This document shows, in pieces, positions 7,488-14,248 of a DNA stretch of 17,891 nt (positions are counted from its first letter, which is position 1; each line of letters begins with the position of its first letter). The DNA is from Bacillota bacterium (GTDB taxonomy: Bacteria; Bacillota; Clostridia; Christensenellales; Aristaeellaceae), in contig JAEZQK010000042.1 in the NCBI GenBank assembly GCA_023413135.1, positions 1 to 17,891 on the forward strand, in the 5' to 3' direction. The notes under the pieces are model-generated. The model did not search any database and had not been told where the DNA came from. It saw only the letters and a list, made by a program, of their open reading frames with translations. A program made the translations under genes and the position numbers.

Positions 7488-8861
7488 TTACATGTGCATC
7501 CCTCCTGTATTAGCTTTAAAGAGCCATGCGTTTACTTTTTCGGATTGCCGTGCGATTCTAAGCGCGGTAAATACCGCAAAGAAAACTATGGGCAAAACCG
7601 CTATGCCGGGCAAAGCCGCCGGTATCCAGCCCATGCGCTCGACAATCCACAGGGAAAGCGGCGCCGCAAGGATGAGGACTCCCGCACAGGCAGATGCGGC
7701 CGCTATAGAGGCATACGCAACTCCCCTTTTCAGGGCCCTGCAAGCCAGCCACACAAGTGACAGGGAAACAAGGCTCAGTACGATGCCGGCCGTTATGATC
7801 CCCTGCTCCGCAAGGTCGGGCCGAAGGGCGGGAGAAAGGCGACCGTTGACCATAAGCTGCAACAACTCTTCCGCTTTCCCGGGCCAGAACGAAAAGTCGG
7901 ACCAGCGCGTCGGCAGAAATGAGACGGGAATGCTGCTGCCGAAATCCGGTAAACGGGTGATACCTGCGCCGGCGATGAGGAGTACAAGCGCCGGCACGCA
8001 CCATAAGACTACCGTGCGAACAAACTGCCGGCGGGAAGATAATCTGTCGCTTTTGAGATAGGACCACTTGCGCCATGCGGCTTTTGTAAGATCACCAAGC
8101 GCCAGATACAGCTCCACAAGGGAAAGAACCATGAGCAGATAGCCCGGCAGGGATGTAAACAGCGCCAGCAGTTGCCGCGTATCCTGATGGTCGTCCATGC
8201 TGCCGCCCGTGCCCATGGCGGAAGATTGCATCCAAGCTTCCACTTGCTCCTTTGCCGTTTTGCCGGGGCTGGGCCGTGCGATAAACTCCAGTGCGGTCAT
8301 GCTCACGTCCTCATTTGCCAAAGCCGCCGGGCAAAAGGCCAGGCCTCTCCCGGGGTTGGAAGGGATGGAAGTTATGCCTTGCGGTAAAGTGAAAACACCG
8401 CGGATGGTCATCTCGTCACCGGCAATTTGGACTTCTTTTCCGACGACGTCCAAAGAGCCGAACAGCTTCAAGGCCGTTTCTTCATCAATGGCGCAGCCGA
8501 TGGTATCCGTGGGGCCCGGATACTGGCCATATTTTATGGGCAGGTCCCATATGAGCGATGCGCTGCCGTCCAGCCAGATCACATCCACCCTGGTAGTATC
8601 CGAGGTGGCGTCAGCCTTGATTTCTTCGGACAGCGACTGGCCCCAGCCTGTGACTTCTCCTTCCCCGTCCAGCTTTATTTGCCTGCGTAGTTCCTTGAGT
8701 GCTTCAAAATCCAGCATGCTGTCAGGCTCCCGGTAACTGACCCGGTCATCGTTCCATTGCCGGTTGTGAAGCGACCATACGCCCAAAGCGCCATACCAGC
8801 AAAACAGGCCGATGAAGAGCAGCAAAACGCCGTGGTAGAACTGACGTCTCAGCCATTGCAC
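7488..8861 (-). CDS. MacB/FtsX-like ABC-associated membrane protein
   Basis: 457 residues. TM1 is about 11-30. A large extracytoplasmic domain follows (31-230) with a MacB-type periplasmic core segment: CAIDEETALKLFGSLDVVGKEVQIAGDEMTIRGVF (about 123-157). About five further hydrophobic helices lie at 235-255, 283-301, 355-376, 382-404 and 415-436. Known MacB/FtsX permeases normally have four helices, so this is a divergent relative. The start is GTG at 8859-8861 with GGAGGAG upstream, inside the end of the preceding adaptor gene; only 3 bases separate the two genes, implying translational coupling. No ATPase partner is encoded nearby. With the adaptor it should form an envelope complex, and its link to the importer permeases is the odd point. 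Confidence 0.75.
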   Translation of the reverse strand: MQWLRRQFYHGVLLLFIGLFCWYGALGVWSLHNRQWNDDRVSYREPDSMLDFEALKELRRQIKLDGEGEVTGWGQSLSEEIKADATSDTTRVDVIWLDGSASLIWDLPIKYGQYPGPTDTIGCAIDEETALKLFGSLDVVGKEVQIAGDEMTIRGVFTLPQGITSIPSNPGRGLAFCPAALANEDVSMTALEFIARPSPGKTAKEQVEAWMQSSAMGTGGSMDDHQDTRQLLALFTSLPGYLLMVLSLVELYLALGDLTKAAWRKWSYLKSDRLSSRRQFVRTVVLWCVPALVLLIAGAGITRLPDFGSSIPVSFLPTRWSDFSFWPGKAEELLQLMVNGRLSPALRPDLAEQGIITAGIVLSLVSLSLVWLACRALKRGVAYASIAAASACAGVLILAAPLSLWIVERMGWIPAALPGIAVLPIVFFAVFTALRIARQSEKVNAWLFKANTGGMHM

Positions 8862-8864
8862 GTA

Positions 8865-10409
8865 TTACTCCTCCTCCAGGCGCACGCGGTCGCCGTCCTG
8901 AATATCCCTGTCGCTGCGTGCCACGATCAGCTCCCGCTGGGAGACCCCGCCCTGCAACGCTACCCGGGTATTGTCCTGATCCAGTACGAAAACATCCACC
9001 CGCTTTACGCTCATCTGCGTGCCCAGGGAGCCTTCCCGCTGGTCCACCACGTATACGAAGTCGCCGTCGTTGTCACTCCTGAGCGCGCCTACAGGGATCA
9101 ACACATCATACTGCTGTGTCCGCTTGCGGAACTTCATGGATGCCTGCTGGCCCACCACCCCGAAACTGTCGGGAATGGAAAAGGTAACGTCGAACATGCC
9201 CTGCCCTTCGCTGGAGGCTGCAATGGAGGTGATAGGGCAGGTTTGCACATCGTCGCCCACGGTGATATCCGCGGAATCGCCCACAGTCATATCGCCCACG
9301 TCATCTTCATCTACCTTAACCGTCAGCGAAAGCCCTTTTGAGCGGTCGTTAACCGTCATGGCCGGCGCACCCGTGGACACTACAGATCCGGCATTGACAT
9401 CAATGGTGAGGATGTCGCCGTCCACCGGCGCGTACACCAAAACCGTATGGTCCGCGTTTTTGTCAAAGGGAATTAAATCGGTGGCTGTCCCGCCAAAGTC
9501 GATAGCCCGAAGAGCATCCTCCATAAGTTTTTCTTCCTCTTCCGGAGAAAGCTTTTGACCGTTTTGAAGCTTTGCGTTCGCGTCAAAATAGGCCCGCCAT
9601 TTTTGATCCAAGTTTTCCTGTGCACTGATCAGTTCCTTGCCCGTCGTCATGTATGTGCGGGTTCTTGTCATTTTTTCCAGATCTTTTTTGGCGTCGTCCA
9701 GTTCATCCTGGGCGTCGCTTAGATCATCCTTAGCCTGCTTAGCTCTGGACTGGGAGTCTTTGGTGGCCTTCTTGGCCGCGTCATAGGCGGCCTGGGCTTC
9801 CTCCACAGAGTCTTGATCGCCGGACGATTGGGCAGCTTCCAGCGCGCTTTTTTCGCTGCTTTCCAGCTCTTGCGCCTTCTCAAGCGCTACCTGTGCCTCA
9901 TCGTACGCTGCTTGCGCCTTTATCTGCTCGGCCTCAGCTTCGAGCCATTCCTCCCGCCTGTCGGTTAAATCGTCCAGGGAATCTTCGCTAACAGAAGCCT
10001 CGGCCCAATAATAGGCTTGCCGCTTTTCCGATACGGTATGGAGCGTATCCATAAGAGTGTTGTACTTTTCCGTCAGAACATCCGTATAGTCAAGTGAAAG
10101 AAGCGGCTGGCCCTTTTGTACGGGGGCGCCGGTCGCCACCAGGATCTCCTGGACCCTGGCCGCATCCGTGACTATGATGGGCACCTGGCCGGACGTTTCA
10201 AGTGTTCCATCCGCATAAATTTGTTTTTCCAAAGCGCCACGCTGAGGCGCGACGGGAGATACCACGGGGACGACCATTTCCTGAAGCGTGTTTCCAGCAA
10301 TGGTCAGCGCCGCCATCAGCGCAAGGAAAACAAGCAGCGCTTTTCCGGCCTTTGCACGGGTGGAGGATGCTTTTGATAAGGGGTTTTGCGGAATGGTTGT
10401 TGTCTGCAT
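8865..10409 (-). CDS. HlyD/RND-type periplasmic adaptor (membrane-fusion protein)
   Basis: 514 residues. An N-terminal TM segment lies at about 23-40, then the first half-lipoyl segment (QIYADGTLETSGQVPIIVTDAARVQEILVATGAPVQKGQPLLSL, about 63-106). A long charged, Ala-rich coiled-coil hairpin spans about 112-300. The second half-lipoyl segment (VLVYAPVDGDILTIDVNAGSVVSTGAPAMTV) is near 330-360, and beta-barrel and membrane-proximal domains run to the C-terminus. Adaptors of this kind link inner-membrane transporters (MacB, YknX-like systems) to envelope partners; in Gram-positive cells they act outside the membrane. The ATG has GAGGAAG upstream. It lies 30 bases after the second permease gene and is coupled to the MacB-like gene, its likely partner. 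Confidence 0.9.
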   Translation of the reverse strand: MQTTTIPQNPLSKASSTRAKAGKALLVFLALMAALTIAGNTLQEMVVPVVSPVAPQRGALEKQIYADGTLETSGQVPIIVTDAARVQEILVATGAPVQKGQPLLSLDYTDVLTEKYNTLMDTLHTVSEKRQAYYWAEASVSEDSLDDLTDRREEWLEAEAEQIKAQAAYDEAQVALEKAQELESSEKSALEAAQSSGDQDSVEEAQAAYDAAKKATKDSQSRAKQAKDDLSDAQDELDDAKKDLEKMTRTRTYMTTGKELISAQENLDQKWRAYFDANAKLQNGQKLSPEEEEKLMEDALRAIDFGGTATDLIPFDKNADHTVLVYAPVDGDILTIDVNAGSVVSTGAPAMTVNDRSKGLSLTVKVDEDDVGDMTVGDSADITVGDDVQTCPITSIAASSEGQGMFDVTFSIPDSFGVVGQQASMKFRKRTQQYDVLIPVGALRSDNDGDFVYVVDQREGSLGTQMSVKRVDVFVLDQDNTRVALQGGVSQRELIVARSDRDIQDGDRVRLEEE

Positions 10410-10439
10410 GATAATCTTCCTCGCATGATAGAATTTTGA

Positions 10440-11288
10440 CTATTCCTTCAGCCCGGACATTTGAATGCCTTTGACCAGGTAGGATTCGCAATAGAAGAAC
10501 AGAAGGAGCGTGGGCAGCAGCGCGATGACTGAAGCGGCCATGGCGATCTCCACATTGCTTTCCCCGATTCTGGTCAGGTAAAGGGACAAGGGCCAGCGAT
10601 CCTGGGTCCGCAAAAACGTCATGGGCTGCTCAATCAGATTCCAGTTGTCCAGAAAGCTCAGTATGAATAGCGACGCAATGCCTGTGCTTCCCAGCGGAAT
10701 GGCGATGGACGCAAAGACCCTTAGTTCCCCCGCACCGTCTATTCGCGCCGATTCCAGCAGGGATTCGGGTATGGATGTGAAAAATTGGCGCAGCAGAAAT
10801 ACGGAAAAGGTATGAAAGGCGCCGGGAAGGATCACCGCCCAGGGGGTGTCTATCAGGCCAATGCGGTCAAGGGTCAAAAACGACGGCACCAGGGTGACCT
10901 GAAAGGGCATCATCATCAGCGCGATATATCCCAGGAACAACCCGTTCCGAAGGGGAAAACGGAAGTGGGCAAAGCCCCAGGCGGCCAGCGTGCCCACGAT
11001 GACCTGCCCCAGCACGATGGGTAGCACAAGGCTCATGGAGTTCCAGAACATGGTCAGGAACTTGGGCGTGTCAAAAAGCAGCATTACGTATTGTTCAAGG
11101 GTGGGTATGCCGGGCAGCAGCGTTGCCTCCGCAAATCCGGAGGTATTGCTGATCACTGGGCGGATGTGTTCCATAAGCTCGGCGCTGCCCATCAGCGAGC
11201 CGCCTATCGTCAGCGCCAGCGGCATAAGAACTATCAGGGCAATGATCCATAAAAATGCGGACCTTACAGTAAGTTTCAGTGCTTTCAT
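10440..11288 (-). CDS. ABC sugar-type permease, MalG-like
   Basis: 282 residues and about six TM helices. The ATPase-coupling EAA loop reads ESARIDGAGELRVFASIAIP (about 179-198). The frame is open upstream to 11399, but the ATG at 11288 is preferred: AGGAG lies 7 bases upstream and translation then starts 10 bases after the first permease stop. The family pairs with a MalF-type permease, an extracellular binding protein and a MsmX/UgpC-type ATPase. No ATPase gene is in this window, so a shared ATPase encoded elsewhere is probably recruited. The substrate cannot be told. Confidence 0.93.
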   Translation of the reverse strand: MKALKLTVRSAFLWIIALIVLMPLALTIGGSLMGSAELMEHIRPVISNTSGFAEATLLPGIPTLEQYVMLLFDTPKFLTMFWNSMSLVLPIVLGQVIVGTLAAWGFAHFRFPLRNGLFLGYIALMMMPFQVTLVPSFLTLDRIGLIDTPWAVILPGAFHTFSVFLLRQFFTSIPESLLESARIDGAGELRVFASIAIPLGSTGIASLFILSFLDNWNLIEQPMTFLRTQDRWPLSLYLTRIGESNVEIAMAASVIALLPTLLLFFYCESYLVKGIQMSGLKE

Positions 11289-11298
11289 GATTGACTCC

Positions 11299-12180
11299 TC
11301 ACTCCGCCGATGTGTCCATCGACCATGTCCAGTTGAGCAATCCCACCAGACACAGGATGACAAGGGCGGATACGATGGCGGCCGCTGAAAGCTTTTCAAT
11401 TTCCATGGATGTAAACCAGTTGTTCAAAGTGTGCTGGATAAGGTAGATGCTGTTCTGAGGATAATTCCCCGCAACCAGGTATGCTTCGCGGTAGGCTTTG
11501 AAGGAGTTGAGCAGGGAAAGCACCGTTACCGTAAACAACGCGGGCTTCAAACATGGCACGGTGATGGCCGTGAACTGGCGCATTTTTCCTGCGCCGTCTA
11601 CCGACGCGGCCTCGTACAGCGAGGGGTTGATATTGCTCAGCCCCGCCAGGAGCAATACAACGGTATACCCCAAGTTCTTCCAGACATAGCTTAGGATCAG
11701 GCAGAACAGAGCCCAATCTGTTTTCATCCAGTCAATGGGGGAATATCCCATCAAAGCAAGCCCATGGTTGATCAGGCCGCTGCGGTGAAACAGGATCTGC
11801 CACAAGAGCGCGACGGAGGCAACGGGGATTGCCATAGGCAGCAAAAAGGATGCGCGCAGCGCTCCCCGCCCATAGGTGCGCCGGAACAGCAGCAGCGCCA
11901 GCGCCAGGGAAAGAATGATAAGTATTGGCACGCACAGCGCAATAAACTTTCCCGTATTGGTTACAGCCTTCAGGAAGGACGGATTTGAAAATATCTCCCG
12001 GTAGTAGGTAAAGCCCGCGAACGTGCCCAGCATCCCATTGGTAAAAGACCGCCTGACCGCATCAAAAAAGGGAATTACGATAAATACCATGCAGCCCAAT
12101 AAACTTGGAAGTATGAACATATATCCGGTAAACGCTTGCCTGAAGGAAACGTACCTGCGTGAGCTTGCCGTTTTCGCCAT
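11299..12180 (-). CDS. ABC sugar-type permease, MalF/UgpA-like
   Basis: 293 residues and six predicted TM helices, the first at about 19-39 (GYMFILPSLLGCMVFIVIPF). The EAA motif is EAASVDGAGKMRQFTAITVP (about 190-209). It is the first gene of the minus-strand transport operon. The ATG has GGAGG about 8 bases upstream. It forms the heterodimeric channel with the next permease. Its upstream region carries a palindrome at 12227-12244 and then a terminator, so transcription of the whole operon probably starts in 12200-12260. Confidence 0.93.
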   Translation of the reverse strand: MAKTASSRRYVSFRQAFTGYMFILPSLLGCMVFIVIPFFDAVRRSFTNGMLGTFAGFTYYREIFSNPSFLKAVTNTGKFIALCVPILIILSLALALLLFRRTYGRGALRASFLLPMAIPVASVALLWQILFHRSGLINHGLALMGYSPIDWMKTDWALFCLILSYVWKNLGYTVVLLLAGLSNINPSLYEAASVDGAGKMRQFTAITVPCLKPALFTVTVLSLLNSFKAYREAYLVAGNYPQNSIYLIQHTLNNWFTSMEIEKLSAAAIVSALVILCLVGLLNWTWSMDTSAE

Positions 12181-12226
12181 TCGTGTTGCCTCCTGTTCCG
12201 CATAGATTACAGGATACAGGACGTAT

Positions 12227-12244
12227 CTTTAAACTGTCTTAAAG
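12227..12244 (-). promoter_or_regulatory. Candidate operator upstream of the transport operon
   Basis: CTTTAA-N6-TTAAAG is a perfect inverted repeat 47 bases before the first permease start. Read on the minus strand the same bases form a 10-base-period direct repeat, TTTAAGACAG then TTTAAAGATA. One-helical-turn direct repeats are typical of OmpR-family regulators, so the operon's own response regulator is a candidate. A weak promoter may overlap it (TTTAAA 12228-12233, TAATCT 12204-12209, spacing 18). Confidence 0.4.
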
Positions 12245-12268
12245 AATGGAAAAAGGGGAAAATGAAAA

Positions 12269-12301
12269 CCGCCATTGCCTTTTATTTTCCGGCAATGGCG
12301 G
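12269..12301 (-). terminator. Rho-independent terminator, minus strand
   Basis: An 11-bp perfect stem CCGCCATTGCC (12269-12279) / GGCAATGGCGG (12291-12301) with an 11-base loop. On the minus strand it is followed by TTTTCATTTTCC. It lies upstream of the transport operon, so it ends whatever is transcribed from further right. Before the IS110 insertion that was probably the rRNA methyltransferase gene, whose stop would have been about 235 bases away. Confidence 0.75.
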
Positions 12302-12394
12302 CTCGTTAAATATGGGAGTCGTTTCTTTTTCTGCCAGGGAGACAAGAAACCGCCTCGTTGCATAACGTTTCCATGAATATGATAAGTCAAGCTC

Positions 12395-12411
12395 CGCCCG
12401 TCTGTCATCCT
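12395..12411. repeat. Left fragment of the palindromic repeat split by the IS
   Basis: Bases 12398-12411 read CCGTCTGTCATCCT. They are the complement of the outer end of the arm at 14192-14208 on the far side of the element. Joining 12411 to 14128 restores a palindromic repeat of about 95 bp with a 17-bp outer arm (CCGTCTGTCATCCTGAG / CTCAGGATGACAGACGG). The final CT is the insertion core. Confidence 0.8.
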
Positions 12412-12614
12412 ACTACAATAAGAAATGCGGTGGAGCCCGGCAGCCAGCCGTGCTCTACCGCATTTCTCATGCCCAAGCTATAATGGAAGGAGTAACTGGC
12501 CTGACGAATGTCATTCTACTACAATAAGAAATGCGGTGGAGCCCGGCAGCCAGCCGTGCTCTACCGCATTTCTCATGCCCAAGCTATAATGGAAGGAGTA
12601 ACAGGCCTGACGAA
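12403..12614 (+). repeat. Tandem duplication of the IS110 left end, two 106-bp units
   Basis: Unit 1 is 12403-12508 and unit 2 is 12509-12614. They differ at only two positions (12410/12516 and 12496/12602). Each begins TGTCAT(C/T)-CT-ACTACAATAAG. Each holds a strong hairpin with an 11-bp perfect outer stem, AGAAATGCGGT/ACCGCATTTCT (12421-12467 and 12527-12573), and a TATAAT box (12479-12484 and 12585-12590). A third TGTCATCCT follows at 12615 but is part of the bridge-RNA target loop. There are thus two potential left ends, at 12412 and 12518. Confidence 0.95.
12585..12590 (+). promoter_or_regulatory. Candidate -10 for the bridge RNA
   Basis: A perfect TATAAT placed so that transcription would begin near 12597, just before the target-binding stem. 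No good -35 is seen at 16-18 bases. The strong hairpin 12527-12573 lies immediately upstream. The same box is duplicated at 12479-12484 in unit 1. Confidence 0.45.
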
Positions 12615-12745
12615 TGTCATCCTGGACTTTCACGTCCGTCGCTCAGACCGTCAGCCATCCTTCCATTGTAGCGTTCGATTTCAGCAGGTCGAACCACCGG
12701 AACCCGGGGCGTTCGTGTCACCAAGTAGATTGAATAGGCAATGAG
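12597..12745 (+). ncRNA. Predicted IS110 bridge RNA (target and donor guide RNA)
   Basis: Two guide-bearing stem-loops are visible. Target loop: outer stem CTGACG (12607-12612) / CGTCAG (12649-12654); left guide TGTCATCCT (12615-12623); inner hairpin GGAC-TTTCAC-GTCC (12624-12637); right guide CGCTCAG (12640-12646). The left guide equals the left flank plus core, and the right guide is the complement of CTGAGCG on the right flank. Donor loop: outer stem TTCGAT (12674-12679) / ATTGAA (12729-12734, one G-U pair); left donor guide AGCAGGTC (12683-12690), equal to the right terminus 14119-14126; inner hairpin CGAAC/GTTCG (12690-12715); right donor guide AGTAG (12724-12728), complementary to CTACT at the left terminus. 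In this family such an RNA binds the recombinase and pairs target and donor DNA. The exact 5' and 3' ends are estimates. Confidence 0.85.
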
Positions 12746-12789
12746 AAGCGATGGAAGCCAATTACATATCATAGCTTGGAGGTGTACAA

Positions 12790-14004
12790 ATGAACGCTGT
12801 TGGGATCGATGTTTCCAAAGGGAAGAGCATGATTGCCGTCATGCGCCCGTTTGGAGAGGTGGTGGCTTCACCGTTTGAAATCTGTCACACCGCTGCAGAC
12901 CTTAAGAAACTGGCAGGCTTCCTGAAAGGTCTGAAAGGTGAGACACGGGTCATCATGGAGCACACAGGCAAGTATTTTCAGCCGGTTGCCTGCTATCTCC
13001 ATGAGGCAGGGATATTTGTTTCCGTTGTCAATCCACTTCTGGTACGTAACTACAGCGGAAACGCTTTGCGGCGAGGCAAGACCGATAAGAAAGATGCCGT
13101 CAAGCTCGCCGGTTATGCCCTCGACCGCTGGTTGGATCTACTTGAGTATATCCCAGAGGACGACATCCGTCAAACGCTCAAGACATTCAACCGCCAGTAT
13201 AACCAGTACATGAAGATTAAAGTTATGCTGAAAAACAACCTCATCTCACTGCTGGATCAGACTTTTCCCGGTCTGAACACCCTGTTCACCAGCTCGGCGC
13301 GCCAGGACGACGGCCATGAAAAATGGGTGGATTTCGCTTCACAATTCTGGCATTGCCAGTGTGTCAGCAGGTTGTCCCTAAATGCCTTCATGGAACGCTA
13401 CAGCAAGTGGTGTAAGAAGGCTGGGTACAATTACAGCGTTGGGAAAGCGGAAGAAATTTACACCTCCTCTCGCAGTCATGTGGCTACGCTCCCTAAGGAC
13501 GCCTCTACCAGGTTGCTCATCACACAGTCCGTCTCTCAAATCAACGCGATAGCCGAAACGCTGGCTGCTGTCTTGGGAGAGATGCGCCGCCTGTCAGCCA
13601 TGCTTCCGGAATATCCTGTTGTGATGGCGATGCACGGCGTCGGTGACATTCTTGGTCCTCAGCTCATGGCCGAGATCGGTGATGTTCGTCACTTTCATAG
13701 CAAGAAAGCCCTTGTCGCCTTCGCCGGCATTGATGCCCCGCCATGCCAATCCGGCTTATATGAAGCCAAGAGCCGCAGAATCTCCAAGCGGGGTTCCTCT
13801 TCGCTGCGAAAGACGCTCTTTCAGATTATGTCTTGCATCCTGAAAAAATCATCGGCTGATGAACCTGTTTTCCGCTTCCTTGATAAAAAGCGGTCCGAAC
13901 GCAAGCACTATTATGTATACATGCTGGCGGCTGCCAACAAGTTCCTGCGCATCTATTATGCCAGGGTCAAAGAGTACCTTGACCAGCTAGATACTGCTGC
14001 CTGA
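12790..14004 (+). CDS. IS110-family transposase (DEDD/serine recombinase)
   Basis: 404 residues. The N-terminal RuvC-like DEDD domain shows D7 (GIDVSK), E57 (IMEHTGKY) and D99/D102 (TDKKDAVKLAGYA). The C-terminal Tnp/transposase_20 domain (about 270-350) includes MHGVGDILGPQLMAEIGD, FAGIDAPPCQSG and ISKRGSSSLRKTLF; S321 in CQSG is the likely nucleophile. The ATG at 12790 has GGAGGTG 7 bases upstream and follows the predicted bridge RNA. The length is normal for the family and no frameshift is visible. Known members excise a circular form and reinsert with bridge-RNA guidance. Confidence 0.96.
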   Translation: MNAVGIDVSKGKSMIAVMRPFGEVVASPFEICHTAADLKKLAGFLKGLKGETRVIMEHTGKYFQPVACYLHEAGIFVSVVNPLLVRNYSGNALRRGKTDKKDAVKLAGYALDRWLDLLEYIPEDDIRQTLKTFNRQYNQYMKIKVMLKNNLISLLDQTFPGLNTLFTSSARQDDGHEKWVDFASQFWHCQCVSRLSLNAFMERYSKWCKKAGYNYSVGKAEEIYTSSRSHVATLPKDASTRLLITQSVSQINAIAETLAAVLGEMRRLSAMLPEYPVVMAMHGVGDILGPQLMAEIGDVRHFHSKKALVAFAGIDAPPCQSGLYEAKSRRISKRGSSSLRKTLFQIMSCILKKSSADEPVFRFLDKKRSERKHYYVYMLAAANKFLRIYYARVKEYLDQLDTAA

Positions 14005-14125
14005 CCGTCTGTGATCTACCTTGTTTTACAGCCGCCGCAAATTTACTTTCGCGGCAGCTTGCCTTGCTATGCACTTTCCTTATTCAAATAAATTTCATTT
14101 CCCTACTTGACTTTTCTTAGCAGGT
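14005..14125 (+). other. Right noncoding end of the IS110 element
   Basis: 121 bases after the transposase stop, ending AGCAGGT before the CT core. A small stem GCCGC/GCGGC occurs near 14031-14060. The final AGCAGGT-C is matched by the left donor guide in the predicted bridge RNA. No gene is present. Confidence 0.75.
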
Positions 14126-14127
14126 CT

Positions 14128-14208
14128 GAGCGCAGCGAAGGATCTTATGTTGCAAACTGTATCCAAAAGGCAAGATCCTTCGGACAGGGCCCTCAGGATG
14201 ACAGACGG
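14128..14208. repeat. Right part of the palindromic repeat used as IS target
   Basis: It begins GAGCGCAGCGAAGGATCTT and ends with the arm CTCAGGATGACAGACGG (14192-14208). An inner arm pair CGAAGGATCTT / AAGATCCTTCG (14135-14145 and 14172-14182) also folds. Together with 12398-12411 it restores the original element. The TGTCATCCTGAGCG...AAGGATC wording resembles a repeat I recall from many intergenic regions of gut bacteria; copy number here is unknown. Confidence 0.75.
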
Positions 14209-14248
14209 ACGGGGGAGCTAGGTTTCACTCAAAAAAGAATCCGGTCTG

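Larger units (their letters stand above)
12412..14125 (+). mobile_element. IS110-family insertion sequence
   Basis: The ends are set by a CT core shared by both junctions. On the left, target TGTCATC then CT (12410-12411) then ACTACAATAAG; on the right, CTTAGCAGGT then CT (14126-14127) then target GAGCGCAGCG. There are no terminal inverted repeats and no target duplication beyond CT, as known for IS110. The transposase gene is preceded by a long left noncoding region encoding the bridge RNA, which places it in the IS110 rather than the IS1111 group. Length is 1714 bp with the left-end duplication and 1608 bp if the inner left end (12518) is used. Coding and guide parts look intact, so it may be active. 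Confidence 0.9.

Noticed and set aside
7488..10409. A complete MacAB-type antibiotic exporter
   Set aside because: No nucleotide-binding domain is present in either protein or next to them, and the MacB-like protein has extra helices.
10440..11399. A longer second permease starting at 11399
   Set aside because: The first 37 residues are not permease-like and overlap the previous gene; the ATG at 11288 has a good ribosome site.
12403..12614. CRISPR-like array from the tandem repeats
   Set aside because: Only two near-identical 106-bp units with no variable spacers; fully explained as duplicated IS110 left ends.
12508..12744. A 78-residue open frame upstream of the transposase as an accessory protein
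   Set aside because: It overlaps the repeat hairpin and both guide loops and has no ribosome site; the region is better read as RNA.
12412..14125. IS1111-group element with terminal inverted repeats
   Set aside because: No subterminal inverted repeats found, and the guide RNA lies upstream of the transposase, as in the IS110 group.
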